Assembly: GCF_017311415.1 (NCBI RefSeq)
Contig: NZ_JAEKIS010000001.1
Span: forward strand, 62,001 to 126,000
Reading direction: 5' to 3'
DNA: 64,000 bases
From: Salipiger abyssi
GTDB taxonomy: Bacteria; Pseudomonadota; Alphaproteobacteria; Rhodobacterales; Rhodobacteraceae
Shown here piece after piece: positions 26,170 to 35,633 of this stretch (within the stretch, counting starts at the first letter, position 1; each line of letters begins with the position of its first letter). The position numbers and the translations under genes were made by a program. The notes under the pieces were generated by a model, which saw nothing but the letters and a program-made list of their open reading frames with translations, was not told the origin of the DNA and did no database searches.

Positions 26170-26684
26170 GGCTCTTCGCCGTCCCAGTAATCGACCGCAT
26201 CCGCGGTCCGGAAGGAACTGGCAACCCGGCGCTTTGCCTTGTCACCTCCGGGCGCAGCGCCCGCGAAGACTGTCAGCTTGCCGCTGTCGGGATAGGCCAT
26301 CACATCAGGCTCGCGCATGGTGCTGACCGCGACATATCGCAGAGGTTCAGTGCCGGTTGCGATCAGCTGATGGGCCGTTTCGGCGCCGCCCGCAGGGCAG
26401 ACCGCCACCATGCCGGCTGCGACCGGGTACCGGTCGGGGCCGAACCGCAGCTCGCCGGTGCCCGAGAGAATGACAAAGATCTCGTCATTGGCGTGATGGG
26501 CATGGAACGGCCAGGCCGCCTTGCCGGGCGGAACCTCCACCAGCCGTGCCCCCAGATGCGTCGCTCCGAGCGGGGCGGCGATGGCCGCCATGGCGGCATG
26601 AAAGCGGGTGCCATAGCTCTGTGGCGACAGGTCCAGATCGTCGAGTGTGACGACGGGGCTGCGTGGCGTGTGATCCTGGGTCAT
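26166..26684 (-). CDS. Cupin-domain protein
   Basis: The protein has 172 residues. Cupin motif 1 is in WPFHAHHANDEIFVILSGTGEL and motif 2 near MVAVCPAGGAETAHQLIATG, with His/Glu metal ligands in the first. It may be a dioxygenase, isomerase or sensor. It is the first gene of a cupin / DsbA-fold / GNAT run on the minus strand. Confidence 0.8.
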   Translation of the reverse strand: MTQDHTPRSPVVTLDDLDLSPQSYGTRFHAAMAAIAAPLGATHLGARLVEVPPGKAAWPFHAHHANDEIFVILSGTGELRFGPDRYPVAAGMVAVCPAGGAETAHQLIATGTEPLRYVAVSTMREPDVMAYPDSGKLTVFAGAAPGGDKAKRRVASSFRTADAVDYWDGEEP

Positions 26685-26828
26685 TTCGGTGCCCTCCTGC
26701 GAGAAGAGAGCGCCAATCCGACCGGTTCCGCAACTGAATTGGCTTCAGGTGAGCCGTAGCAAAGCTCATTTGGCGTGATTTCCGTTTCAAAGGAAGCTGG
26801 TTCCGTATTGTCGGACCTGAGACGAATG

Positions 26829-27803
26829 TGGACACCAATGCTCTACCGCTGGAGACCTGACGCTCCGCCATCGCGGCCGAACCCTGAAAGGCCCGCCTCG
26901 GCGATGCCCGCCGAACGCTTCGAGGTGGCGGCCGAAGACGGCTATCCGATCAAGGGCGGGATCTGGCACGCAGACACCGGTCCTGTCGTCGTGCTTCATG
27001 CCGCGACGGCGGTGCAGGCGCGCTATTACGCACGGTTCGCATCCTGGTTGTCCGGGCAGGGGGCGACGGTTCTGACCTTCGACTATCGCGGGATTGGTGA
27101 GTCCCGCTCCACGCCGGTGAAGGATGTGCAGGCGGGATGGGTCGATTGGGGCGTCCTCGATGCCGAGGCGGTGCTTGCCTATGCTGGCAGGCGCTGGCCG
27201 GATCGTGCGCTCTGCGCCGTGGGCCATTCAATCGGCGGCTTCGCTTTGGGGTTGGCGCGCAGCTCGGATCGCCTGGACCGGATCGTGACGGTTGGCGCGC
27301 AATTCGCCTACTGGCGCGATTACGATCGCCGTCAGCGGCGCGCGATGTATCTGAAATGGCATCTCTTCATGCCAGCCGTGACGCGGCTCTTCGGCTATTT
27401 TCCCGGGGCACGGCTTGGATGGCTCGAGGATGTGCCGCGCGGCGTGGTGCGCGACTGGAGCCGGATGGGGCCGCGGTTCGAGTCGAGTGTCTGCTCCGCT
27501 TTGGACCCAGCAGACCTTGCAGCGCGCCATGGCGCCACCCGGGCGCGGCTCCTGGCCATCGGGTTGACAGATGACCCGTTCTGCACCGAAGCTGCGGGGC
27601 AGCGATTGCTCGACTACTATTCCGGGGCGGATCGAACCCATCTGCGGATCTCGCCCTCGGATATCGCGGTGCCCGAGATCGGGCATTTCGCATTCTTCCA
27701 CGCCCGTTTCGAACAGACGCTCTGGCCGCTTGCCGCCGCATGGTTGCTTTTCGGTCGACTGCCCAAGGATGTTCCGGGGCGGATCGTCTTTCCGACAGGC
27801 TGA
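26829..27803 (+). CDS. Alpha/beta-fold hydrolase
   Basis: The fold is clear: ATVLTFDYRGIGESRSTP, nucleophile elbow VGHSIGGFALG, later TDDPFCTEAAG and catalytic His near EIGHFAFFHARF. The start is uncertain; ATGs at 26829, 26838 and 26904 and a GTG at 26775 are all open, and none has a strong ribosome binding site. From 26829 it has 324 residues. The substrate is unknown; an esterase or serine-aminopeptidase-like role is typical. Confidence 0.8.
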   Translation, partial: WTPMLYRWRPDAPPSRPNPERPASAMPAERFEVAAEDGYPIKGGIWHADTGPVVVLHAATAVQARYYARFASWLSGQGATVLTFDYRGIGESRSTPVKDVQAGWVDWGVLDAEAVLAYAGRRWPDRALCAVGHSIGGFALGLARSSDRLDRIVTVGAQFAYWRDYDRRQRRAMYLKWHLFMPAVTRLFGYFPGARLGWLEDVPRGVVRDWSRMGPRFESSVCSALDPADLAARHGATRARLLAIGLTDDPFCTEAAGQRLLDYYSGADRTHLRISPSDIAVPEIGHFAFFHARFEQTLWPLAAAWLLFGRLPKDVPGRIVFPTG

Positions 27804-27831
27804 ATGCAGGTTTCTTTCCACTAGGATCAAC

Positions 27832-28377
27832 ATGAACGACCGACTTTTCGTCATTACCGGCGGCCCGGGATCGGGCAAGACGACGCTTCTGTCCGCACTG
27901 GCGCGGCATGGTCTCACAACAATGCCCGAAGCCGGTCGCGCGATCATTCAGGATCAGACCCGGATCGGCGGGACAGGGTGGCACGGTCAGGACCGGCAGC
28001 TTTTTGCAGAGCTCATGCTCGGCTGGGAGATGCGCTCGTGGCACGAGGCGCAGGGGACCGACGTTCCGGTGGTCTTCGATCGCGGCATTCCCGATGTGAT
28101 CGGTTATCTTCAGCTCTATGTGGGAGAGGCGCCCGCACATGTTCACGCGGCGGCCGAGCTCTACCGGTATCGCCCGACGGTCTTTCTTGCGCCGCCCTGG
28201 CCCGAGATCTTCGGTCAGGATGCGCAGCGCGGGCAGGATTTCGACGAGGCGGTTGCGACGGCAGAGGCAATGGAGCAGGCCTATGCCATGGCGGGATATG
28301 ACCTGCTGCCGCTGCCTTTGGCCACGGTTGAGGCGCGGGTCGATTTTGTTTTGGAGGTTTTGGAGCAGTCCATCTGA
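27832..28377 (+). CDS. AAA_28-type P-loop ATPase
   Basis: The protein has 181 residues. Walker A is VITGGPGSGKTTLL and the downstream acid is in VVFDRGIPDVIGYLQLY. The small size, the GHG-type lid region (WPEIFGQDAQRGQDFDEA) and ATATAEAM-like helices fit the AAA_28 group of kinase-like NTPases. Its role is unknown. It may be co-transcribed with the hydrolase 28 bp upstream and abuts the converging PhzF gene. Confidence 0.8.
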   Translation: MNDRLFVITGGPGSGKTTLLSALARHGLTTMPEAGRAIIQDQTRIGGTGWHGQDRQLFAELMLGWEMRSWHEAQGTDVPVVFDRGIPDVIGYLQLYVGEAPAHVHAAAELYRYRPTVFLAPPWPEIFGQDAQRGQDFDEAVATAEAMEQAYAMAGYDLLPLPLATVEARVDFVLEVLEQSI

Positions 28378-29253
28378 TCAGGACGCGTCACCCAGATCCA
28401 GTTCGCCCCGCAGGACGATACAGGCGGCCCCGCCGATGGTGATCCGCAGCCCTTCGACTGTCGCTTCCCAGCCCGCGTGAACCAGTCCACGCCGACCCTT
28501 CTCGACCCCTTGCTCCGACAGGTAACCAGCCCGAGGCACCGCGTCGCGATGCGTGGCGATCCACGCAGCGATGGCACCATTGCCAGACCCACAAACAGGA
28601 TCCTCGGCCACGCCCTCACCCGGAGCGAAGGTGCGTACACGCAGGCGCGGCGCGGCCTCGGACCCGCTGTCCGCAAAGACCGTGAGCCCTGCCGCGCCGA
28701 GCCCATGGCAGATCCGCTCGATCCGGCCGAGGTCGGGTCGCAGGCCAGCCAGTGCCTGGAGGTCGTGCAGCTCAAGCAGCAGCCATGGAACCCCCGTTGA
28801 GACGATCTGATGCGGGCTGTCCGCGAGCATGTCGAGCGGAAGGCAGATCGCCTCGGCAAGTTCAGCTTTGGTGACCGGCACATCGCGGAATTGGGGCGTC
28901 GCCTGCGTCATCGTGTAAAGGTCGTCTTCGACGCGGATTGGAACCAGTCCGATGCCGCATTCCTGCGTCAGGCTTTGGGGCATCCTGCTTTGCTCGCCGC
29001 AAAACGCATGGGCGGCGGCGATGGTCGGATGACCGGCGAAGGGCAGTTCGCGCACCGGGGTAAAAATGCGGGCGCGATAGTCCGCATCACCGGTCGGGCG
29101 AAGCAGGAATACGGTCTCGGAGAGGTTCATCTCGCGCGCGATGCGTTGCATGATCTCGGTGGACAAGTCGTCGGCGTCGAAGACCACTGCCGCCGGATTG
29201 CCCAGCAAGGGGCGGTCCGAAAAGGCATCGATCTGAAGCATGCGTTTCTTCAT
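28378..29253 (-). CDS. PhzF-family isomerase/epimerase
   Basis: The protein has 291 residues. It starts QIDAFSDRPLLGNPAAVVFDA, with the catalytic Glu46 in NLSETVFLL and the second-domain hallmark EDPVCGSGNGAIAAWIA. PhzF proteins isomerise or epimerise small cyclic acids such as trans-2,3-dihydro-3-hydroxyanthranilate. No phenazine genes are nearby, so the substrate is unknown. Confidence 0.9.
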   Translation of the reverse strand: MKKRMLQIDAFSDRPLLGNPAAVVFDADDLSTEIMQRIAREMNLSETVFLLRPTGDADYRARIFTPVRELPFAGHPTIAAAHAFCGEQSRMPQSLTQECGIGLVPIRVEDDLYTMTQATPQFRDVPVTKAELAEAICLPLDMLADSPHQIVSTGVPWLLLELHDLQALAGLRPDLGRIERICHGLGAAGLTVFADSGSEAAPRLRVRTFAPGEGVAEDPVCGSGNGAIAAWIATHRDAVPRAGYLSEQGVEKGRRGLVHAGWEATVEGLRITIGGAACIVLRGELDLGDAS

Positions 29254-29272
29254 GGTCGCTAAGTCCTTGCTT

Positions 29273-29818
29273 TCAGCGCCCGTAGCGCGCCGTCAGTGTC
29301 ACACTGCCGAGGCTGTGCGCGTGGATCATGTAGCCGGCGAGGGCGGGCATGGCGCTGGCGTCTAACCCCAGGCTCGGCACGTCGATGGCATAGACGGTGA
29401 ACTCGTAGCGATGAGCGACTGCGCCCTCAGGCGGGCAGGGGCCGCCGTAGCCGGGTTGCCCGAAATCCGTCAGGGACTCGACCAGAGGGGCGGGCAGGTA
29501 GCCGGAGGCGCCCGCGAGCATCGCCCGTGTGTGCGCCGGAATATCCAGAACGATCCAGTGCCACCAACCGCTGCCGGTCGGGGCGTCCGGGTCGAAGACC
29601 GTAATCGCGAAGCTCTGCGTTCCCGCAGGCGGGTCATTCCAGACCAGGTGAGGGGATTGGTTGAGCCCCTCGCACCCCATGGTCGAATTCACCAATTCCA
29701 TGCGGATCGTTTCACCCTCCCGCAGGTCGCGGCTGTCCAGATCGAACGCGTGAGCGACAACGGGAGCGGCGGCGAGCGCCATTGAGAACAGGGCAGTACG
29801 GCTTAGGTTCATCATCAC
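29273..29818 (-). CDS. YbhB/YbcL-family (PEBP-like) periplasmic protein
   Basis: The protein has 181 residues. Residues 1-24 are a signal peptide (ALFSMALAAAPVVAHA). The PEBP core is visible in NQSPHLVWNDPPAGTQSFAI, then VFDPDAPTGSGWWHWIVLDIP, then GQPGYGGPCPPEG and HRYEFTVYAID. Bacterial members are of unclear function; eukaryotic relatives bind phosphatidylethanolamine. Confidence 0.9.
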   Translation of the reverse strand: MMMNLSRTALFSMALAAAPVVAHAFDLDSRDLREGETIRMELVNSTMGCEGLNQSPHLVWNDPPAGTQSFAITVFDPDAPTGSGWWHWIVLDIPAHTRAMLAGASGYLPAPLVESLTDFGQPGYGGPCPPEGAVAHRYEFTVYAIDVPSLGLDASAMPALAGYMIHAHSLGSVTLTARYGR

Positions 29819-29908
29819 GAATGTCTCTCCTCGACTTCCATGATTTGACGGTATTCCAATGTGTTAGATGCGGCGATTGAGAAGCTTTCAGGGGCTTGGT
29901 AGAAATGA

Positions 29909-31159
29909 TCACCGAACCTTGTCCAGACCCAGGGCGCGACCTTGATGCAGAGCCATCCACGCCAGAGCGATGGCTTGCAGACCGGCGATCAGCACGATGA
30001 ACGCCACATGGGCGGACGCAATGCTCCACCCAAGCCGAACCAAAGCCTCGATGCCTGCGCCGATGCCGCCCTGCATCAAGAAACCGGTGAGGACAGCGCC
30101 GAGATTGAGCATGGCGATAGCGCGGCCCGACACTGCGTCGGGTAGCAGCCGGACCAGAAGCGCGTAGGCAAGGATGGGACCCGCGGTGAACAGCCCGTAG
30201 CCAGCCCAGAGGATGGTCTGCAGGGACGCGCCCGCACCGGCAACCGCAAACTGGCACAGCACAAAGCCAAGCGTCAGGGCGAACGTCAGGCGGAACAGGT
30301 GCCGGTCGGTGCGGGCGATCCGATCGGCAAGCAGACCGAAGCCGAATTGCCCCACGATGACGGCAAGGGAGAGTGCCATCAGAATGCCCGCTGCCGCAGT
30401 CGACGGGAGGGCAATCGCGTCGCGCAGCCAGATCCCGGCCCAGAGCCCCTGATAGGCGACCCAGGCTCCCTGACAGAGGGCCGAAGCCGGTGCGATGGCG
30501 AGAAAGGCGGGGTGCGTGAGGACACCACGCAGTCCCTCCACAGCCGGTTCCGCGATCGCGGGTGCGGCCCGTTCCCTCGTCTGGGGCGGAACCACCGTGG
30601 CGATGATCAATGCAATGGTGGCAGTGACGCCGGCGAGACCCAGAAAAATTTCGCGCCAGCCGATTTGGCGTAGCAGCCATTCGGTCGGGCTGGTGGCCGC
30701 CAGGGAGCCAAGGCCGGCCGCTGCAATCGTGATGGCGTTTACCAGGGGCAGGCGCTCCCTCGGCCACCACAGGGTGTTCGCCTTGTAGGCGCCGGTCCAG
30801 CAAGCGGAAAGTCCGAGGCCGATCATGAAACGCGTCAGGACGAGCACGTGGGCTGTTTGTGCCCCGGCGAAGAGCGCGGATGCGACGACAGCCAGGAGGA
30901 GCGTAACCACCAGCACGCGTTTCGGCCCGAACTTGTCCAGGGCCTGGCCGACGAACAGCTGCGAGCCGGCCAGTGCGCCAAGGAAGGCGGAGGTCATCAT
31001 GCCCATGGTCGCAGGCTCAAGCTGAAACTCGGCCGTGAGACGGGGCTCCAGAACAGCGTTCACATTTCGAAAGAGTTCGGAGAGCAGGTAGGCGAAGGTG
31101 AATGGCAGAGAGACGAAGACAATGCGGCGCAACGGGGACAATTGGGCTGAGTCAGTCAT
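29909..31159 (-). CDS. Major facilitator superfamily transporter
   Basis: The protein has 416 residues and about twelve membrane helices. The MFS loop 2-3 motif appears as GQALDKFGPKRVLVVTLLLA and its counterpart as GLLADRIARTDRHLFRL in the second half. The N-terminus has FAYLLSELFRNVNAVLEP, as in nitrate/sugar-phosphate-like MFS subgroups. The substrate is unknown. The small gene upstream overlaps its start by 8 bp. Confidence 0.88.
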   Translation of the reverse strand: MTDSAQLSPLRRIVFVSLPFTFAYLLSELFRNVNAVLEPRLTAEFQLEPATMGMMTSAFLGALAGSQLFVGQALDKFGPKRVLVVTLLLAVVASALFAGAQTAHVLVLTRFMIGLGLSACWTGAYKANTLWWPRERLPLVNAITIAAAGLGSLAATSPTEWLLRQIGWREIFLGLAGVTATIALIIATVVPPQTRERAAPAIAEPAVEGLRGVLTHPAFLAIAPASALCQGAWVAYQGLWAGIWLRDAIALPSTAAAGILMALSLAVIVGQFGFGLLADRIARTDRHLFRLTFALTLGFVLCQFAVAGAGASLQTILWAGYGLFTAGPILAYALLVRLLPDAVSGRAIAMLNLGAVLTGFLMQGGIGAGIEALVRLGWSIASAHVAFIVLIAGLQAIALAWMALHQGRALGLDKVR

Positions 31160-31421
31160 GCGCGTGGCCGGACCAGATGCAGCAGTCGTCCCTCAGGGAG
31201 TACACCCGCCCAAGGTCGTTGGTTTGCTCGGCACGATCCTGAATGGAGCCCGTTTCGCCAGATCGGTGAGGATAAGAGACGAAGCACAGAAATGTCAGCA
31301 GGATGGCCGTGACCCAAAGAAGTGCAAGTCGTTGAAGACCCGACAGGCCGGGAGTCGGTGTCTCGCCAGAGGCGGCGCTCAAGGATTTTCTGAGATCATT
31401 GATGTTCATGGCTTCTGGCAT
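31152..31421 (-). CDS. Small membrane protein (89 aa)
   Basis: One membrane helix is present (LALLWVTAILLTFLCFVSY) after a hydrophilic N-terminus, with a His/Cys-containing tail. It overlaps the MFS start by 8 bp. The gene could encode an accessory peptide for the transporter, or the frame could be a leader. No family recognised; an ATG at codon 5 is an alternative start. Confidence 0.4.
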   Translation of the reverse strand: MPEAMNINDLRKSLSAASGETPTPGLSGLQRLALLWVTAILLTFLCFVSYPHRSGETGSIQDRAEQTNDLGRVYSLRDDCCIWSGHAHD

Positions 31422-31509
31422 CCGCTCTTTGTCTCAAGTGCTAGCCGGGAGCCGCCTCCACGCCGATTGAGAAGGTCTCAACCGAGCGGGAGATTTTGTC
31501 CGGGGCGGG

Positions 31510-31908
31510 CTAGAGCCAATACATCGGATGGTGTGCTACATCCGCCGGGATGGCCGCATGGTCTTCGACCGGATACCGGTCGACGGCCGTATCAGGGGCG
31601 GACACGAGCAGGATGCGCAGATCTTCGGGCCCGTTGTTCTGCACTAAATGTCCCAGGCCCGGGGAGATTTCCAGGGCCTCTCCCGCCTTGGCCAAGAGGA
31701 TACGGCCCGGAACCCTGATCGTCAGTTCCCCGGCAAGGACATAGAAGATCTGGCGGGAGACCCGATGATAATGTGGTGCTTCGGCACCGCCGGGCGGCAG
31801 GCGCTCTTCGCGCAGCGAAAGTTCGGGGCGATCGACCAGTCTCCAGCCGTCGCAGCCGTTACCCCAGGGGTAATGGTTTGCGTCGGTCGCGCGCAGGGGG
31901 CCCGTCAT
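31510..31908 (-). CDS. Small cupin-domain protein
   Basis: The protein has 132 residues. The cupin core is EAPHYHRVSRQIFYVLAGEL, then VPGRILLAKAGEALEISPGLGHLVQNNG, with His-x-His ligands in the first motif. Single-domain cupins of this type are often mannose-6-phosphate-isomerase-like or polyketide-cyclase-like proteins of unknown substrate. It overlaps the SnoaL-like gene by 4 bp. Confidence 0.82.
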   Translation of the reverse strand: MTGPLRATDANHYPWGNGCDGWRLVDRPELSLREERLPPGGAEAPHYHRVSRQIFYVLAGELTIRVPGRILLAKAGEALEISPGLGHLVQNNGPEDLRILLVSAPDTAVDRYPVEDHAAIPADVAHHPMYWL

Positions 31909-32282
31909 TCCTCGGACCCGTAATAGGCTTCGCCCAGAAACTGGACGCCCTCGCGAAACCGCATGTGTTCGCAGGCATGCCTGACCCGACCACCGGCTCG
32001 CGACACATAGAAAACCGTCACGGATTGCGCCTCTGCGTCTACGGCGGTTCCGCTCAGTTCGAAGTGAAGATCGGGCACGCGTGCCAGGGCGTCGGTCCAG
32101 TACTGCCGCAGGGCGTCCTTCCCAATGATCTGGGCGTCACCCGTCACCTGCTTGGCGAGAGGGCTGATGAAGACGGATTCTTCGGCGAACGGCGCGAGAA
32201 CCGTCTCCACGTCATGTGCGTTCCAGGCAGCGATCCAATGCCTGGCATGGGTTTCAAGGTCAGTGCGGGAAAGTCTTGTCAT
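31905..32282 (-). CDS. SnoaL/NTF2-like fold protein
   Basis: The protein has 125 residues from the ATG at 32282. HARHWIAAWNAHDVETVLAPFAEESVFISP is the typical first helix and strand of NTF2-like ketosteroid-isomerase-type proteins, and GKDALRQYWTDALARVPDLHFEL follows. Function unknown. An upstream extension of the frame is not protein-like. It is coupled to the cupin gene downstream. Confidence 0.82.
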   Translation of the reverse strand: MTRLSRTDLETHARHWIAAWNAHDVETVLAPFAEESVFISPLAKQVTGDAQIIGKDALRQYWTDALARVPDLHFELSGTAVDAEAQSVTVFYVSRAGGRVRHACEHMRFREGVQFLGEAYYGSEE

Positions 32283-32490
32283 TCTTCCGGTATCCTTCTC
32301 CGTCCGCTTTGGCGGTCGGGACTGACTGTCACGCGGCAGCATGGCGGCTCGCAATTGAGGAATTTTCCGGAGGTCCTGAGGATTTCGCGGCGACAATCCC
32401 GGAGAGGAATTCTCAATATCCGCTGAAGGATCCGAAATTCATGGCTTTGGGCACGGGGTGCATTCTCTGGGGAAGACACCGGAGGTGACC

Positions 32491-32688
32491 ATGAACCCGC
32501 GATGCACGGCAAATCCAACGCGAGAGCGCGACAAAGATGGTCTCGCATCACGCGCGGCTCGGCTGCCGCGCCGTTTTCGGGCCTTTTACCGCTTGAGCGA
32601 CGCGGAATTTATGTATCTGGGATTGGACCGCCAAAATCTGCCGATCTTCAATCCTGTTCAGGCCATTCGCCGAGAAGACCTGTTCTAG
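32491..32688 (+). CDS. Small DUF1127-like protein (65 aa)
   Basis: An ATG at 32491 is preceded by GGAGG with four bases between, a strong ribosome binding site. The C-terminal half RRFRAFYRLSDAEFMYLGLDR resembles the R-x-L-x-x-L-S-D-x-E-L-x-x-L-G-L pattern of DUF1127 proteins, small Arg-rich regulators of phosphate or RNA metabolism in alphaproteobacteria. The match is partial. Its stop overlaps the end of the converging thioesterase gene. Confidence 0.5.
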   Translation: MNPRCTANPTRERDKDGLASRAARLPRRFRAFYRLSDAEFMYLGLDRQNLPIFNPVQAIRREDLF

Positions 32689-33146
32689 CGCGAAGTGGGC
32701 AGGTCTGGCGTGTCATGCAAGCAGATCAAGGTTTGCATCCCCGCCGCGACATGTTTGCGGCGATCTCCATCAACGCCCCATACATCGAGCTGACAGATGG
32801 TCAGTGTGCGACCATTCTTGATCACGCGGCCGACAGCCTCGAGATAATCTCCTTGCGCCGGGCTGATCAGGTTCAGTTTGAACTCGACCGTCAGGACTGA
32901 ACTGCCTTCGGGGAAGAGGGTGAACCCAGCGTAACCGCCTGCGCTGTCGGCGATGGCCGATGTCCCGCCGGCATGGAAGTAGCTATGCTGTTGCGTGAGT
33001 TCTGGACGGAACGGTAGTCGCAGCGTGACAAGCCCCGCGCGCACATCCGCCATTTCGGCCCCGAGATGCGCCATAAGCCCCTGTCTTGCAAAGCTTTCGC
33101 GCGCTCTAATGATGACTTCCTCAGAAATTGGATCGCCGACCTGCAT
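32685..33146 (-). CDS. PaaI-family hotdog thioesterase
   Basis: The protein has 153 residues. The hotdog core is GLVTLRLPFRPELTQQHSYFHAGGTSAIADSAGGYA with the catalytic acid in the central helix, then VLTVEFKLNLISPAQGD and RTLTICQLDVWGVD. Members hydrolyse acyl- or phenylacetyl-CoA thioesters. It stands alone with no paa genes nearby. Confidence 0.88.
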   Translation of the reverse strand: MQVGDPISEEVIIRARESFARQGLMAHLGAEMADVRAGLVTLRLPFRPELTQQHSYFHAGGTSAIADSAGGYAGFTLFPEGSSVLTVEFKLNLISPAQGDYLEAVGRVIKNGRTLTICQLDVWGVDGDRRKHVAAGMQTLICLHDTPDLPTSR

Positions 33147-33692
33147 AGCTATTCCCCCACATCTTGGCCGGGGAAGTATGCATAAGGCATAGGTCTCGGC
33201 GCGTGAGGAATTCTCAGTCTCAACTGAATGTTAGGCGCCGGAGCAGAGCTTTGTGCTGCCCTGGGCTGCCTACGATTGGCGATTCAGGGCCGCCAAGAGT
33301 TCCATTGCCGTCACCGCTAGAGGCTCTGGCACGAAGGGCGGAGAGCGGTCGTTCGCGGTCCCTGGCGCGAACGGCTGGAATGGCCGCGTTCGGACGGTCC
33401 GGTGGTAAGCTGCCAATCAGCCTCTGGGCCACAATGCGATCTTTTCAGGTTCACCGACGGCTTCCCGAACACCGACATTGCGGGCATGCCCACTACGGCG
33501 GGATTGGGGCCTTCAGCTAGAGCCCGGTTTCGGGAGCGAGCTTGGGACGGCAGACACGCGTTTGCTTTCAAGATAGAGTTTAAGAAACTTGCCCAGAGCG
33601 CTAATTCCGGTCCGGCCGCTTGTTGGCGTGTTTGCTTGCCAAAGGATAGGTGCCGAAGTAGCAAAGCGGCGGGTGCTCACGGGAGGGGGAAC
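33147..33692. other. 546-bp non-coding region before the Gabija-type operon
   Basis: No convincing gene is present. The frame of gajA is open back to 33402, but the text lacks protein character and the ATG at 33693 has GGGAGGGGG upstream. The region probably holds the gajA promoter. The base composition changes here from the metabolic genes to the defence genes, which may mark an insertion boundary. Confidence 0.5.
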
Positions 33693-35633
33693 ATGAAACT
33701 TGTCCGCTTGCGGCTCAGCAACTTCAGATCGTTCTGTAAGGATTTCGAAGAACTGGATTTGGACGATCTGACATTTCTGCTCGGCCCGAACGGCGCCGGC
33801 AAGACGGCGGTGCTGCAAGCTCTGGCAAGACTGTTCAGTCTCGATCCTGCCCAGCGCAAGATCAGAAAGTCCGACTTTCACATCCCGCATGATGAGAAGC
33901 CTGACGAAGCGCCGGCGGAGCGCAAGCTCTGGATTGAGGCAGACTTCGAGTTTCCCGAGCTGGTAGGCAAGGGCAAAAAAAAGGCACCTGCGGTTCCCGG
34001 AAACTTCGCGCATATGCAACTGATGGGGGCCGATGGGCCAGCGCAGGTCCGGTTCCGGCTCGATGCTACGCTCGACCAGGATGAGGATATCGAAGAGAAC
34101 CTCACCTATGTCATGAAGGTCGATGCTGAAGGGAACCCGCTGGAGCAAGGCCGGGTTGCAAAGCACGATCGAAATGCCATTCAGGTGCATTACTTGCCAG
34201 CTCGGCGCGATCCTGCGGACCATATCTCTTACTCGGCAAATGCGTTGCTGGGCCGCGCACTGCGTTCGGCGGACTGGGCGGGCGAACGCGACAAGATCTC
34301 CAATTTGACCGAGGAGATCAGTGCGACCCTTGCCAGCAATGCGGCCATTGAGGGCATGACGGACGCATTGTCGGATCAGTGGGGAAATCTGCATAAAGGC
34401 AGTTATTTCGCCGACCCATCGATTTCATTCGGTCGGAGCGAACTGGAAAACCTTCTGCGGCACCTGAGCGTCGGCTTCACCCCAGGCCACGGCGAGCAAC
34501 TGGTCGATTTCACTCGCCTGAGCGACGGGCAGCAGTCGATTCTCTATCTCTCGATCGTGCTGGGTATGCACCAGATCGGCAGTGATGTGCTGAGTGGCAA
34601 GCTGCCGGATGCCTTTGATATCGACAAGCTGCGGCCGGCCGTCTTCACCCTGATCGCCTTGGAAGAGCCCGAGAACAGTCTATCGCCGCATTACCTGGGA
34701 CGAGTCGTCCGAGCCCTCGAAGAATTCGCCGGGGGACAGGATGCGCAGGCGGTGCTCGCTACGCACTCCCCGTCGCTGATGCGCCGCGTTCCTCCGGAAG
34801 CCGTCAGATACATGCGGCTCGATGAAAAGCGCACTACCGTCGTGAGGCACATCGAGCTTCCCGAGGAGGCGGAGGCGCACAAGTTCGTTCGCGAGGCGGT
34901 CCAAGCCTTTCCCGAACTCTATTTTTCGCGCTTCGTCGTTCTCGGCGAGGGTGACAGTGAGGAAGTCGTGCTGCCGAGGCTTCTGGCGGCCGAGGGGATA
35001 CTCGCTGACGACGCATCAATTTCGGTGGTGCCGCTCGGCGGCCGCCACGTCAATCACTTTTGGCGCCTCCTGCACGGCCTCGGCATCCCTCATGTCACGC
35101 TGCTCGATCTGGACCTCGCACGGCACCAGGGTGGGTGGGGGCGGGTAAAGTACGCAGCCAAGCAACTGCTGGCATATGGCGACGTCGCCAACACGGGATT
35201 CACGGTGGCCGATACGAATGCCATTCCTGCATGGGATAGCGACGACGGCCTGATGGTAGATGATCTTGGATGGATCGACCGTCTGGAGGAGCATCGTGTG
35301 TTCTACTCGTCGCCCCTCGATCTGGATTTCCTCATGCTCACCGCTTACCCGGACGCATATGACCTCGACGCGGACGAGCTTGAGACGCCTGATGAGGATG
35401 GCCTCAAGGCAGTGCTGGGCAAGAAACACGACGTTGTCGGCAATCAATATGAGGATGACGAACTCGAACACTTCGACGCTTATCACAGGCGGTTCAAGCT
35501 GGGCAGCAAGCCCGTGTGGCACATCCAGGCGATGGCCAGCCTGACGGACAAAGAACTGAAGGACGAGATGCCCGAAGTCCTCGAGCGGTTGCTCACGCGT
35601 GTCCGCGACGACCTAAAGGCGTTGCCGGAATGA
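33693..35633 (+). CDS. gajA: OLD-family ATPase/TOPRIM endonuclease, Gabija GajA-like
   Basis: The protein has 646 residues. Walker A is LLGPNGAGKTAVLQAL at 30-45; the ABC-type signature LSDGQQSILYLSIVL begins at 276; Walker B is FTLIALEEPENSLSPHYL from about 318. The TOPRIM nuclease domain starts at VLGEGDSEEVVLPRLL (Glu419) and has LLDLDLARH at about 470-478. This order is that of class 2 OLD nucleases, which in Gabija systems are sensed by nucleotide levels and cleave phage or host DNA. It is longer than the well-known GajA (about 580). The gene overlaps the helicase gene by 4 bp. Confidence 0.88.
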   Translation: MKLVRLRLSNFRSFCKDFEELDLDDLTFLLGPNGAGKTAVLQALARLFSLDPAQRKIRKSDFHIPHDEKPDEAPAERKLWIEADFEFPELVGKGKKKAPAVPGNFAHMQLMGADGPAQVRFRLDATLDQDEDIEENLTYVMKVDAEGNPLEQGRVAKHDRNAIQVHYLPARRDPADHISYSANALLGRALRSADWAGERDKISNLTEEISATLASNAAIEGMTDALSDQWGNLHKGSYFADPSISFGRSELENLLRHLSVGFTPGHGEQLVDFTRLSDGQQSILYLSIVLGMHQIGSDVLSGKLPDAFDIDKLRPAVFTLIALEEPENSLSPHYLGRVVRALEEFAGGQDAQAVLATHSPSLMRRVPPEAVRYMRLDEKRTTVVRHIELPEEAEAHKFVREAVQAFPELYFSRFVVLGEGDSEEVVLPRLLAAEGILADDASISVVPLGGRHVNHFWRLLHGLGIPHVTLLDLDLARHQGGWGRVKYAAKQLLAYGDVANTGFTVADTNAIPAWDSDDGLMVDDLGWIDRLEEHRVFYSSPLDLDFLMLTAYPDAYDLDADELETPDEDGLKAVLGKKHDVVGNQYEDDELEHFDAYHRRFKLGSKPVWHIQAMASLTDKELKDEMPEVLERLLTRVRDDLKALPE